From: Ignavibacterium sp.
GTDB lineage: Bacteria > Bacteroidota > Ignavibacteria > Ignavibacteriales > Ignavibacteriaceae
NCBI GenBank assembly: GCA_018335755.1
Contig: JAGXRK010000019.1
Coordinates: forward strand, 62,001-126,000
Length of the DNA stretch: 64,000 nt
Direction of reading: 5' to 3'
In this document: piece by piece, positions 34,031-43,154 of the stretch
How the letters are laid out: each line of letters begins with the position of its first letter
How positions within the stretch are numbered: the stretch's first letter is position 1
Made by a program: the position numbers and the translations under genes
The notes under the pieces: model-generated
Database searches by the model: none
The model's input: only the letters and a program-made list of their open reading frames with translations
Told to the model about the DNA's origin: nothing

Positions 34031-34700
34031 CCGCAGTCTGTTCACCTTGCTGCTGGGTTGGTGAAAGAGGCTCAAACCTCCATTGCCATAGAGAATTTAT
34101 TGCAGCATTTTCTAAACGCGTATCTGCTTTAGTAAGCAGATTAATTGAACCGACTGTACCATCTGGTTTTATAGTGAAACGTAAACGAATATCAATTTCT
34201 TTATTCACTCCATCAGGATAGGATGGCAGTGAATAACTGTAAATCTTTCTCGTTCCCATACCACCCCACTCAATATCAAATCCAAAGCTTCCTTCACCCT
34301 GAGCCAGATTACCCTTTCCAGTTGTTGAAACGTCTGAAGTGGTTTCCTTTACACTTTCCGTTTTAGTTTCTTTTTTCTGTTCCTTTTCTTTTTCAGCAGG
34401 TTTAATTACGTTTTCATCCTGAGTGTTTTTTGCCACGGGAAGTTTTACTTCTTTCACTTCAGGATTTTTGTTTTCAGTGATATTTTCTTCCTGCGGTTTT
34501 GCCAGTTCCTGGATTTTTTCCAATTGTTCACCAATTGCACCTGAGGAACCAAACTCTGATGATATTCCAAAAGATAATTCCACATAATCCTTTGCAGGAA
34601 ATTCAAAGGTAAAATTTATCAGCAGGAATAATACCATCAGGATAGAATGGAATAACAACGATGCGGAATATGAGATTTTTTTTATATCCCGGTAGTTCAT
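34002..34700 (-). CDS. TonB-family energy-transducer protein
   Basis: A 232-residue inner-membrane-anchored protein: cytosolic start, transmembrane helix (ASLLFHSILMVLFLLINFTF), a Lys/Glu/Pro-rich spacer (VAKNTQDENVIKPAEKEKE), then a C-terminal TonB domain (KEIDIRLRFTIKPDGTVGSI, LENAAINSLWQWRFEP, TAVIVFPYRL). It would couple the ExbB/ExbD motor, encoded directly upstream in the same operon, to outer-membrane partners; TolA is a less likely alternative. The start overlaps exbD by four bases. Confidence 0.85.
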   Translation of the reverse strand: MNYRDIKKISYSASLLFHSILMVLFLLINFTFEFPAKDYVELSFGISSEFGSSGAIGEQLEKIQELAKPQEENITENKNPEVKEVKLPVAKNTQDENVIKPAEKEKEQKKETKTESVKETTSDVSTTGKGNLAQGEGSFGFDIEWGGMGTRKIYSYSLPSYPDGVNKEIDIRLRFTIKPDGTVGSINLLTKADTRLENAAINSLWQWRFEPLSPTQQQGEQTAVIVFPYRLQ

Positions 34701-35098
34701 AATTCTTTTTCCGTCTCTATTGTAAATTTATCAATTGCTGATGCTTTAGCTGCGTCAATTACTTTAATTATCATTTCAATTGATACACTCTTATCAGAAC
34801 GGATGATGAGATTATCCGACTGAGTTTCAACTTTAGCTTCTCCTAATTTAAATGCAAGCTGATCTATACCAACTTCATCGGCACCCAAGTAAACGCCTCC
34901 TGCTTCTGTCAGAGTAACTATCATCATAGTAGGTTCAGATCTTTCATTCAACTTTGAGCCGGGCAGTTTTACTTTAACACCTGTTTGAATAACAAACTGA
35001 GATGTTAATAGAAAGAAAACCACAAGCAGCATAACTATGTCGGTAAGAGATGAATAAGCAAAGATGCTTAACGGTTGTTTAGAGGTTTGAAATTTCAT
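34697..35098 (-). CDS. ExbD/TolR-family motor protein
   Basis: A 133-residue protein with one N-terminal helix (SLTDIVMLLVVFFLLTSQF) that carries the functional Asp of the family (LTDIVML) and a periplasmic domain ending EKEL. The LPGSKL and SDKSVSIEMIIKVIDAAK segments match ExbD/TolR. It lies between exbB-like and tonB-like genes, nine bases after the former, and forms the proton-driven motor with ExbB. Confidence 0.9.
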   Translation of the reverse strand: MKFQTSKQPLSIFAYSSLTDIVMLLVVFFLLTSQFVIQTGVKVKLPGSKLNERSEPTMMIVTLTEAGGVYLGADEVGIDQLAFKLGEAKVETQSDNLIIRSDKSVSIEMIIKVIDAAKASAIDKFTIETEKEL

Positions 35099-35106
35099 TT
35101 TACACC

Positions 35107-35763
35107 TTATAAATCAATTTCTATTTCATCATCAATATCACTTAAATCGGTAGATTCATCCTGAATGACATCAATAACATCATTGGCAACTGTTTCCATA
35201 TCCTCAACAGTTCTTTTAACAGAACTTAAAAAATAATTATAGAAAGCCAATGCAGGAATTCCAACAATTAGTCCGAATGCTGTAGTGGTAAGGGCTTCCC
35301 AAATTCCGCCTGCTAAATCGCTGGGATTAGCTGCACCAGCCAGGTCCTCAATGGTCATAAACGCCTGGATCATTCCGGTAACAGTTCCTAAAAATCCAAG
35401 GAGTGGTGCAACACCAGCAACAGTAGCAAGAATTGTTAAACCTTTTTCAAGTTTGCTGACTTCCTGTCTTCCTGCATTTTCGATTGCTTCTTTAACTCTG
35501 GTATGACCAAGCTTGTACTTCTTTAATCCTTTTCTAACAATGTTCGCAACAGGAGATTTTTCCTGCATACAGTGACTTATTGCACCGGAAATATCTTTCT
35601 TCTTTATCATTCCCCTTATTCTAACCATAAAAGCCGGTACATTAATTCTGGTTTTTCTTAGAACGGTATAGCGGTCAATCACAACAGCAAGCGCTATTAT
35701 TGAACTTATCAGAATTGGCCACATTAACCATCCGCCTTTTAGAAATATATCGAATAGATTCAT
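35107..35763 (-). CDS. MotA/TolQ/ExbB-family proton-channel protein
   Basis: A 218-residue inner-membrane protein with three helices: FLKGGWLMWPILISSIIALA, GLTILATVAGVAPLLGFLGT and TTAFGLIVGIPALAFYNYF. The P-L-L-G-L-x-G-T-V-x-G-M motif and the TT-A-x-G-L-x-x-G-I-P-A motif are those of the family. An acidic tail (DESTDLSDIDDEIEIDL) is extra. It heads the ExbB-ExbD-TonB gene trio and follows the HU-SPOR gene. Confidence 0.92.
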   Translation of the reverse strand: MNLFDIFLKGGWLMWPILISSIIALAVVIDRYTVLRKTRINVPAFMVRIRGMIKKKDISGAISHCMQEKSPVANIVRKGLKKYKLGHTRVKEAIENAGRQEVSKLEKGLTILATVAGVAPLLGFLGTVTGMIQAFMTIEDLAGAANPSDLAGGIWEALTTTAFGLIVGIPALAFYNYFLSSVKRTVEDMETVANDVIDVIQDESTDLSDIDDEIEIDL

Positions 35764-35794
35764 ATTTATCCTTTAAAATGATATACAATGTAAT

Positions 35795-37591
35795 TTATTT
35801 AAACTGAACTGCAAACTTTTTTGCTTCTTCCAAATCTGTAAAATTCCCAACCCGAACTCTATGCCAAATACTGCCATCAATTTCGGCACGTTCTACGAAA
35901 GCATTATAACCTTTGTTCCTGAATCTTCCGGCCTCATTTTCCGCAACAGAATTACTACGGAATGCAGCCACCTGAATTATATATACATTTCCGTACTGAA
36001 ACAAATTCACACTAATTGTTTTTACTGAACCAGATGGGGGCTGATTGTTCACTTTTAATTCTGGTTGAACAGGTTTTTCTTCGTCCTTAATTATTGGTTT
36101 ATCATCGGGAATAACCTCTGTTATTTCTTCTACTTTAACTTGCTCGGGGTCTTTCAAGTCAAGTATATTGGATTCATTAATCGTTCCTTCCGGTTTTGGA
36201 GAGTATGGATATGTCACAGGGAAATCAAACTCTCTATCAATCACAACCATTTTATCGGTATTAAATTCCTTAACAGATTTTTCAACCGGTACTTCACTAA
36301 CTCCCTTAATGTTATTAAGATAATAATATATGCCGTAACCGATAACCATCAAAGAAAAAGCTAGCATAAAATAAGGAGTATATGATGTTCTGGATTTTAT
36401 TCTTTTCTGTCTTAATTTTTCCTTTCCCGTGTATATAGACGATTTCTCTTTTACATCATTTCGGAAAGGTTTTTTAACAAGCTGATCCATTGGTTCCTGT
36501 TCTTCTAATTCAACTTTTGATTTGAATTTATCCTTTAGATCAACAAATTCCGTCCTGTCTTTTTTCGCTGGAAAGCTTTCTCCTAATACTTTTTTCTTAA
36601 AACTTTCTTCTTTTTCCTGAGTTGAAGATGTGAAAGAAACACTTTTCTTATCAAGATCAATATCAGAAATTTTTGTTAAAGACTTAACCCTTTCAAATTT
36701 ATCACTGGCAGCAGGTTTTTCTGTAACCGAGTCTTTGCTGGTCTCATTTTCATCGGCAATTTTTTCATCTTTCTGTATTCGTTCTTTATTTTGTTTTTCA
36801 GCCTCATCAGTTTTACTAAATTCTTTTGGTTGAATACTTTCGGGATTAAGATCTTCAAAACTACTGAAGTCCCAGCTTATAACGGATTCTTCTTCATTTG
36901 AAGAATCAGCCATATCAATTATTGATTCTTCTTCAATCTGCCTGATCAGATCCTTATCTAAATCCCATTCTAATTTTGTAAAATCTTCATCGCTGATTTT
37001 TGTAATTGATAAGTTATCCTCAGGTTCTGCAATAAATTCATCTTCCTTAGCTGTTAAAGGTTTTGTAAAAATATCTGAATCAATCTCTATAGCAGCCTGT
37101 AATAAGTCAACTGTATTTGTAATCTCAGCGTTCTCAATATTCTTGTCAACCTTGGATTCAATCAATCTTCGTAATTCAGAACCCGTATGCGGTATATAAA
37201 AATCTGATTCGGTGTAACCTTTAAAGGGAATAAGCGGTTTTCCAAAGCTTAAACTGAAAGAAGCATCAACCGAATTAAATTCGTCTTCATCAGTATTTGG
37301 AATGTTGAAAAATAATCCTTCATTTTTTTTCAAATCTTCAACTTTGGAACCGGAAAAATAAATCAGATCAATAAATTCCGGTCGATAATTTTCAGAATCA
37401 ACATTGTCAGCAGATTTAATGATCTTGCCCTGTAGAAGATAAAAATAGCCAAATCCTTTAATATTAATTGCCTGACCAATCCTTAGAATTGCAGTAAGCT
37501 TTCTTAAGAATATTTCAAAAAATATCCTGGATTCAGAATCAGGTACTCCTGCCTGTTTAGAAATCTTTCTTATTAATTCTGCTCTGGTCAA
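35795..37591 (-). CDS. HU-like DNA-binding domain fused to membrane helix and SPOR domain
   Basis: A 598-residue protein. Residues 1-80 resemble an HU/IHF or CCDC81-type prokaryotic HU domain (MTRAELIRKISKQAGVPDSE, FFEIFLRKLTAIL, INIKGFGYFYLLQG). About 300 residues of acidic, Ser/Glu/Lys-rich linker follow. A single transmembrane helix (YFMLAFSLMVIGYGIYYYL, around residue 415) precedes a linker and a C-terminal SPOR domain (YIIQVAAFRSNSVAENEAGR, IWHRVRVGNFTDLEEAKKF) that binds denuded peptidoglycan glycans at septa. The topology links cytosolic DNA or protein binding to the cell wall. It sits between exbB and an outer-membrane barrel gene. Confidence 0.85.
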   Translation of the reverse strand: MTRAELIRKISKQAGVPDSESRIFFEIFLRKLTAILRIGQAINIKGFGYFYLLQGKIIKSADNVDSENYRPEFIDLIYFSGSKVEDLKKNEGLFFNIPNTDEDEFNSVDASFSLSFGKPLIPFKGYTESDFYIPHTGSELRRLIESKVDKNIENAEITNTVDLLQAAIEIDSDIFTKPLTAKEDEFIAEPEDNLSITKISDEDFTKLEWDLDKDLIRQIEEESIIDMADSSNEEESVISWDFSSFEDLNPESIQPKEFSKTDEAEKQNKERIQKDEKIADENETSKDSVTEKPAASDKFERVKSLTKISDIDLDKKSVSFTSSTQEKEESFKKKVLGESFPAKKDRTEFVDLKDKFKSKVELEEQEPMDQLVKKPFRNDVKEKSSIYTGKEKLRQKRIKSRTSYTPYFMLAFSLMVIGYGIYYYLNNIKGVSEVPVEKSVKEFNTDKMVVIDREFDFPVTYPYSPKPEGTINESNILDLKDPEQVKVEEITEVIPDDKPIIKDEEKPVQPELKVNNQPPSGSVKTISVNLFQYGNVYIIQVAAFRSNSVAENEAGRFRNKGYNAFVERAEIDGSIWHRVRVGNFTDLEEAKKFAVQFK

Positions 37592-37615
37592 GGTTTATTA
37601 TTTCAAATTATAAAA

Positions 37616-39223
37616 TTAAAAACGATAGTTTATACCAAAAATAACATTAAGCGGCATCTCTTTGTAGCCAAACCAAGTATAATTTTTATTATTCAGCAAA
37701 TTATTCAATCGCAATGTAAGATCTAAATCCGGTATTAAGATATAAATAAATTCTAACCCAAGATCAATAAAAGGATCTATTTGTATTTCGTTGCTTAGAT
37801 CAGCATAAGTCTTTGAGTAATAAGATAATTTTATACTGCTTTCAAGCCCCACTGCAAACCTGTAAGAATAAGTGCCTATAGCATTAATTACGGGATGATA
37901 CGGCACAAACGTATTTAATGTATCAATACTCGTTTTCACAAATGCAACATTTATAGTACCATAAAATTTTCCGTATGGTCCGAGATGATAAAGCAGATTT
38001 AGATAAGGATTAATACTATTCATCTTTATGGTTTCAAGTTCAAATTTACCCTGTTCGGACGAGCTGATAAAGTAAGGATACTCATTAGAACTAAAGTACT
38101 TAACACCGCCGTTTATCTGATAATAAGGTCCATATTCAAACTTAATTGCAACGTCAAAATAATCAGATTTTTTAAAGTATGTACTGGAGTATTTTACAGA
38201 ATTGAAATATTCATTTTGTCTTAAGAATGTGCCGGAACTTATTAATTCGGCTATTGGCGAATATTCACCGAATATTGTAAAATTATTATGAAGTTTTATT
38301 CCCATCAATGCATATGGAGCATTAAAATTTTTACCACCAGAATTGGAGAAAGTAAATCCTAATGCAGCTCTGAAAATATCAGAGATCTTAAAACCCGCTG
38401 CAGGCCTAAATAAAAAGATGTCACTTCCCTGTTTGCTTCCGGCTGAATTCTTTATGTAATGTTTGTGATAATCCGCAGTGATTCCTAAATCCAATATTGA
38501 AACTAAAACCTTAGATTCAACTTTTAATCTGAAATAATTATCGTTAAAGCCTTCATCACTCAATGTTGTCACATGATCCGCCAGAGTAAATCCGAACTGA
38601 AAATTTTTATTAAAATTATTTCTTAATCCAATAAGAAGATTTCCATAATTAATCGTTCTTTTAGTCTGAGGATTGGGAGAAGCAAATAATTTAAATGATG
38701 TTGTTCCTATATCTGCGCTTATATTCGATTGTGTTCCGGGAAGAAAATTATTATGTATATCAGACCAATAAACAAAATGACCGCCTAAATTAACTGAATA
38801 TCTGTCGCTAAATTCAATATCGTAAGCCCGGTTATAAATACCGGAAAACACTCCTTGAATAATCCCATTAGTAAATGGGTAAGCATAGGATGCTTTTACC
38901 GTAGGAATTGTATATAAACCTGCACCGGCTTCAACGTTTCCTCTATAAAAGCTAATTGAATCCAGTAAGTTTAAATCACTCTTTATCGGATTAGAAAGAT
39001 CACGTAATTCAAGTTCATCAGGTGAAAATGCAGGGCGTAGAAACTCATCTGAAATTGTTGAGACAAAATCCGGAGAAATCTTATTTACTTTTTTAACTGA
39101 AATGACATCACGTCCGGTAATTACAAAATCAGGTAACTCAATACTGGGAGTTTGTCTGGTTTCATCCTGAGCATTTACCATTAGACCAAACAAAAACAGA
39201 AACAGGATTATATTTTTAATCAT
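37616..39223 (-). CDS. Outer-membrane beta-barrel protein (TonB-dependent-receptor-like barrel)
   Basis: A 535-residue protein with a signal peptide (IKNIILFLFLFGLMVNAQ), a short N-terminal segment PSIELPDFVITGRDVI resembling a secretin/TonB-receptor opening (the phrase ELPDFVITG recurs in this lineage), and then continuous aromatic amphipathic strands ending with NVIFGINYRF. No plug domain typical of full TonB receptors is seen. It overlaps the 992-residue TPR gene by four bases and precedes the HU-SPOR gene, so it may be the outer-membrane partner of this TonB-type motor. Confidence 0.75.
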   Translation of the reverse strand: MIKNIILFLFLFGLMVNAQDETRQTPSIELPDFVITGRDVISVKKVNKISPDFVSTISDEFLRPAFSPDELELRDLSNPIKSDLNLLDSISFYRGNVEAGAGLYTIPTVKASYAYPFTNGIIQGVFSGIYNRAYDIEFSDRYSVNLGGHFVYWSDIHNNFLPGTQSNISADIGTTSFKLFASPNPQTKRTINYGNLLIGLRNNFNKNFQFGFTLADHVTTLSDEGFNDNYFRLKVESKVLVSILDLGITADYHKHYIKNSAGSKQGSDIFLFRPAAGFKISDIFRAALGFTFSNSGGKNFNAPYALMGIKLHNNFTIFGEYSPIAELISSGTFLRQNEYFNSVKYSSTYFKKSDYFDVAIKFEYGPYYQINGGVKYFSSNEYPYFISSSEQGKFELETIKMNSINPYLNLLYHLGPYGKFYGTINVAFVKTSIDTLNTFVPYHPVINAIGTYSYRFAVGLESSIKLSYYSKTYADLSNEIQIDPFIDLGLEFIYILIPDLDLTLRLNNLLNNKNYTWFGYKEMPLNVIFGINYRF

Positions 39224-42198
39224 TTCAATCTCCTTAATCTTTCCTGAGCTTCCTGTCCAAAAGCATTTCCTCTATGTTTTTGGATAACGGCACGATACAT
39301 TTCTTTAGCTTGTTCATTATCATTCATCTTTTCATAACAAGCACCTAATAACAAATATGATTTAGTTAGCCACTCATCATAATTGGAGTAAACGGTTCTT
39401 ACTCTGACTAATGATGTTATTGCTTCGGTTGTTTTGCGCTGTTCAAATAGCGAAACGCCAAGATAATATTGTGCTTTAGCCCCTAGATCATCACCTCTTT
39501 TATCAGCTAACGATCTGAACAATACATCCGAATTTTCATATCTGCCTAATGCAAGCTCAATCAATCCCATTTCAAATCTCGATTTATCGGCAAATATTGT
39601 ATTAGGATAATACATTGCAACTTCATCAAAAACTTCGAATGCCTCTCTGAATTTATCCATCTGAACTAAAGTATTACCTTTGTTAAAAAGTATTTCCGGC
39701 ATTCTTGGAGAACGATTAAGATCTTTGATTCCCAAATCGTAAGCGCTTATAGCATCCTGATAGTTTCCTGTTGCCCTGTGGATGTTGCCTATTTCCAGAA
39801 TTGCCGCTGCAGCTGTTTCAGATGATTTATATTCCATGAAAACTCTGTCAAAATTAAAGATTGCTTCTTCAAACTGGTTTAAATTTTGTGCGCTTTTCCC
39901 TATCCAATAATAAGCATCCGGAACTAAACTGCTTTGCGGATACCGGGCTATGAATTCTCTGTAACTGCGTTGAGAATTATCATACTGGCGAAGGCCATAA
40001 TGTATCTCACCTTTTTTGAAAAATATTTGATCAGCATTCTTAAAATTAGGATTACGCGTTGTAAACTCATCAATAAATGAAATTGCTCTTTCTGGTGAAT
40101 CCATTGCTACATAGCTGAACTGAATACCGTTAACAGCATCAAAAATATAATTTGATCCGGGATAATTTGTGATAACGTTCTGATAATATGAAATAGCAGA
40201 ATCATATTTGGCTAAATTGAAATAAGCATCTCCAATAGAATAATTGATTATTGGATCTAAACTGGTTTTAGGATATTTGGATTGCAGAACTTTGTATCTA
40301 TTTATAGATTCATTAAAATTTCCCTGCTGAAAATATATCCAGGAAATTGTAAAGAGTGACCCTTCAGCATATTCAGAATTGGGAAATTTATTTTGCAATT
40401 GTGTAAACTCATTAATAGCTTCATTCACTCTGCCAGATTTATATAATGCCTGTGCATACTGATAATTTGCATATGGAGTGCTGATCTCTGAGCTTCCACC
40501 CTGGAATAGATCACGATAAATATTACTGGCCATTGCAAAGTTTTTACTTCCATAATAACTGTCGGCCAGGCGGAGTCGTGCATCAAGCGTTCGGCTGTTT
40601 CGCGGATAGCGTTTTACAAAGTCAGCAAATTGAAGTGCTGCATTCTGATAATCACCAGAATTAAAGTAACTATAAGCTTTACCGTAGAGTGACTGAAGAA
40701 TTATCGATTCATCATTCCCTAGAGAAATATTATATCTTTTAATTGCCTCTGAATAATTGCCTTCGGCAAAATAACTTTCACCTAAAAAGAAATTTAGTTT
40801 TTGTACTTCAAATCCTATGTTTCCGGAATCAACGCGAAGCAGAGTTTCCCTGGCCTGCTTGAATTCATTGAGGTTAAATAATGAAATTCCCAAACCGAAC
40901 AAGGCTCTTTGCTTGATTTCATCAATACCTTCCGAAATTCTTACTGCAGGCTCAAAGTAATTTCTTGCAGCAGAGTATTGATTTTTTGACAACTCTATTT
41001 CACCAAGCAAGGTTAAAGACTTTGCTCTTACAGTTATATCCTCTGCTCCGCTCGAAGTAATTAAATACCTGGAGGCCAGATCATTATTCTTATTATTAAA
41101 ATAGAGGGCTCCAATTTGATATTGAACATCGTCCTGCAGGTAATGACCTGGAAACTTTTCCAGAAATTCCCTGTATATTTCAAACGCTTCACGGTTCTGA
41201 CCTGCATATCTTTTACTTTCTCCCTTCCAGTAAAAAGATTTTACAGCAATTGAGTCTTTTCCGTTTGATAAAAAATCGAAAACCCTGAAGGCATCATTGT
41301 ATTTTTTCTGCTGGAAAAATGTCCAAGCTAATCCATACTGAGCATCTCTGAAAAGTTTAGAATTAGGAAATCGTTCAATTATTTCGCTATAACTTTTTTC
41401 AGCATCTGCATATTGCTGAACACGATAATTAGATAAGGCTAACAGATATAAACTTTCGGAGTAAAGGTCCTCGGGCAGGTTTGAAAGAATCGGGTTTTTA
41501 AGCTCGAGTATTGATGCTTGGTAATCCTTTAGTTTAAAGTAGCAAATACCAATTCTAATTTGAGCTGAAACTGCAAGAGGGCTGTTTCGATATTCAGTTA
41601 ATAACCTGTCGTAGTTTCTAACAGCGCTTTCATAATCGCCGGTTTTTTCATAAACAGTGGCTAAGGTATAGATGGAATAATCTGCAAACTTATTATTTCG
41701 CTTATCAGCAACTGCGTCCTCAAGAAAGCTTATGGCTTCAGGTAATTTATTCTGTTCTGAATAAGATTCACCTATCCAATACAAAGCCGAGCCGGTAAAT
41801 TCAGTTTCAGGATATTCATTTAATAATTGACGGAGTCGTGCCCTTGCTAGTTCGTAATTTTGAGAATCATAATAAATCAAACCAAGATTATAAAGTGCTT
41901 TATACCTGAAATTTGTCCAAATAAAATTCGAAACCAGATATTCAAATCCAATTGCAGCTTCATTTTTTCTTCCAAGTTTTAACAGAGCATCGGCTGAGTA
42001 ATATTTTGCAGAAGCATATAACTCATCAGTAAGTTTATAGTCTTTGAAGAATTCTTCGAATAAGCGGTTTGCCTGGGCAAATTGTTCTGCAGTATATGCA
42101 ACCATAGCTTCATTATATTTTTGAGATACGGTTTGGGGAAAAATGAAAAATGGAATGAAAAATAAAAATAATTGCAGGACTATTAGTTTTTTGATCAT
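39220..42198 (-). CDS. Large periplasmic TPR/outer-membrane-assembly-type protein
   Basis: A 992-residue exported protein (signal peptide IVLQLFLFFIPFFIFPQ) made almost wholly of TPR repeats of the YbgF/BamD kind: FAQANRLFEEFFKDY, YELARARLRQLLNEYPETEF, YESAVRNYDRLLTEYRNSPL, YADAEKSYSEIIERFPNSKL, YDSAISYYQNVITNYPGSNY and many more, about 25-30 in total. It ends in RLRRLK. It is the first gene of the operon that holds the barrel, HU-SPOR and Exb/TonB genes; by analogy to YbgF/CpoB in Tol-Pal systems it may link the motor with wall synthesis or protein assembly. Confidence 0.85.
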   Translation of the reverse strand: MIKKLIVLQLFLFFIPFFIFPQTVSQKYNEAMVAYTAEQFAQANRLFEEFFKDYKLTDELYASAKYYSADALLKLGRKNEAAIGFEYLVSNFIWTNFRYKALYNLGLIYYDSQNYELARARLRQLLNEYPETEFTGSALYWIGESYSEQNKLPEAISFLEDAVADKRNNKFADYSIYTLATVYEKTGDYESAVRNYDRLLTEYRNSPLAVSAQIRIGICYFKLKDYQASILELKNPILSNLPEDLYSESLYLLALSNYRVQQYADAEKSYSEIIERFPNSKLFRDAQYGLAWTFFQQKKYNDAFRVFDFLSNGKDSIAVKSFYWKGESKRYAGQNREAFEIYREFLEKFPGHYLQDDVQYQIGALYFNNKNNDLASRYLITSSGAEDITVRAKSLTLLGEIELSKNQYSAARNYFEPAVRISEGIDEIKQRALFGLGISLFNLNEFKQARETLLRVDSGNIGFEVQKLNFFLGESYFAEGNYSEAIKRYNISLGNDESIILQSLYGKAYSYFNSGDYQNAALQFADFVKRYPRNSRTLDARLRLADSYYGSKNFAMASNIYRDLFQGGSSEISTPYANYQYAQALYKSGRVNEAINEFTQLQNKFPNSEYAEGSLFTISWIYFQQGNFNESINRYKVLQSKYPKTSLDPIINYSIGDAYFNLAKYDSAISYYQNVITNYPGSNYIFDAVNGIQFSYVAMDSPERAISFIDEFTTRNPNFKNADQIFFKKGEIHYGLRQYDNSQRSYREFIARYPQSSLVPDAYYWIGKSAQNLNQFEEAIFNFDRVFMEYKSSETAAAAILEIGNIHRATGNYQDAISAYDLGIKDLNRSPRMPEILFNKGNTLVQMDKFREAFEVFDEVAMYYPNTIFADKSRFEMGLIELALGRYENSDVLFRSLADKRGDDLGAKAQYYLGVSLFEQRKTTEAITSLVRVRTVYSNYDEWLTKSYLLLGACYEKMNDNEQAKEMYRAVIQKHRGNAFGQEAQERLRRLK

Positions 42199-42508
42199 CT
42201 TAAATCCGGATATTTGCTGGTCTGATTAAATAATTAAAGAATAATCCATTTAATTAGATTAACTGGAAAATTTACAAGATTTTTCTGCTTAAAAGACGTT
42301 ATACCAGTATACTTTGTTCCAGATAACTAAATAGCTTTTAATAATATTGCTTTTTTTTAGAAAAATTAAATCTCAAGCCGTTCAAATATAGCCTTTGATT
42401 TTCCATAAAGTCAAGCTATTAAATAAAATATAGTGATTCACTTAAAGAACTTTGTTAGGAAAATCGGTTTAGTAGTATGAATAAACTAGAGCAAATTATA
42501 TGCTTATT
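42199..42508. other. AT-rich intergenic region upstream of the TPR/TonB operon
   Basis: No gene is seen in this stretch of about 310 bases. It holds a candidate promoter (42383-42414) for the minus-strand operon. Nothing else stands out. Confidence 0.6.
42383..42414 (-). promoter_or_regulatory. Candidate TTG-N21-TAnnTTTG promoter for the TPR/TonB operon
   Basis: On the minus strand TTG (42414-42412) is followed 21 bases later by TATATTTG (42390-42383). This agrees with the Bacteroidota/Flavobacterium promoter form TTG-N17-23-TAnnTTTG. The leader to the 992-residue TPR gene would be about 180 bases. Confidence 0.5.
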
Positions 42509-43081
42509 TTAGGTTAAATTTGCTTTATTATTTTCACCAATTAGTTTAAGATTATTTAATGAGATTTTGATATCATCAACAGTGTTTCCGCATCTTAGTG
42601 CACCACTTATGTGAGAGATAAGCCGATCCTTAAATTTAAGTACCGTTAGAATTGAAACTATGCAAAGTTCTCTTTCTTTCAAACTTAAAACGTTTCTTCC
42701 TATTGTTTTGCCGTAGCCTTCAATTATCAGCCATTCACTTAACTCCGTTGAGAAAGAATGAACATTATATTTGAGTTTATTATACTTATTTCGGTATACT
42801 TTTTTGCAGTTTTTTATTCCTCTTTTCTTAAAATCATCAATTTCATACTTATCATTGATAGTATTCGCTTTAAAGTATTCGCCAAAAGTTTTCAATGATA
42901 TCAGAGCAGATGAGAATCCGGCAAACAAATATGTTTAAAGTAATTCCTCGTATATTTTCTCTGAACTAATTTTTTCGTTTTTTGCCAATTTTAAGAGTTC
43001 CCGGAAATAACTTTCTTTTCTTAAAACCGATACCGCCGATAAAAGAGACAAAAAATATTTTTTATCAATTTTAAGAATCAT
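42509..43081 (-). pseudogene. Carboxymuconolactone-decarboxylase-like gene interrupted by an in-frame TAA
   Basis: Read from the ATG at 43081 the frame is open for 48 codons (MILKIDKKYFLSLLSAVSVL, then RKESYFRELLKLAKNEKIS, KIYEELL). It meets TAA at 42937-42935 and continues in the same frame with TYLFAGFSSALISLKTF to 42509. Joined, it gives 190 residues with the family pattern of CMD/AhpD-like proteins: a YLFAGFPxAL segment, then GYGKTIGRNVLSLKERELCI and SHISGALRCGNTVDDI. The residue at the stop is usually Gln, so CAA to TAA is likely. The downstream part alone could be translated only from a weak internal start. Confidence 0.75.
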
Positions 43082-43106
43082 ATTAATTTTATTTCGATCT
43101 TTTTAA

Positions 43107-43136
43107 AACAAAAAACCCTCGTCTAAACGAGGGTTT
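43107..43136 (-). terminator. Rho-independent terminator after the TPR gene
   Basis: Arms AAACCCTCG (43113-43121) and CGAGGGTTT (43128-43136) make a nine-base-pair hairpin with a six-base loop; on the minus strand a T-rich tail follows (A tract 43107-43115). It closes transcription of the TPR gene and tRNA-Leu. Confidence 0.82.
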
Positions 43137-43154
43137 AAAAAACTATTAAATGTG

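Noticed and set aside
42935..42937. Possible recoding (selenocysteine or read-through) in the CMD gene
   Set aside because: The codon is TAA, not TGA, and the site is normally Gln, so a nonsense mutation is simpler.
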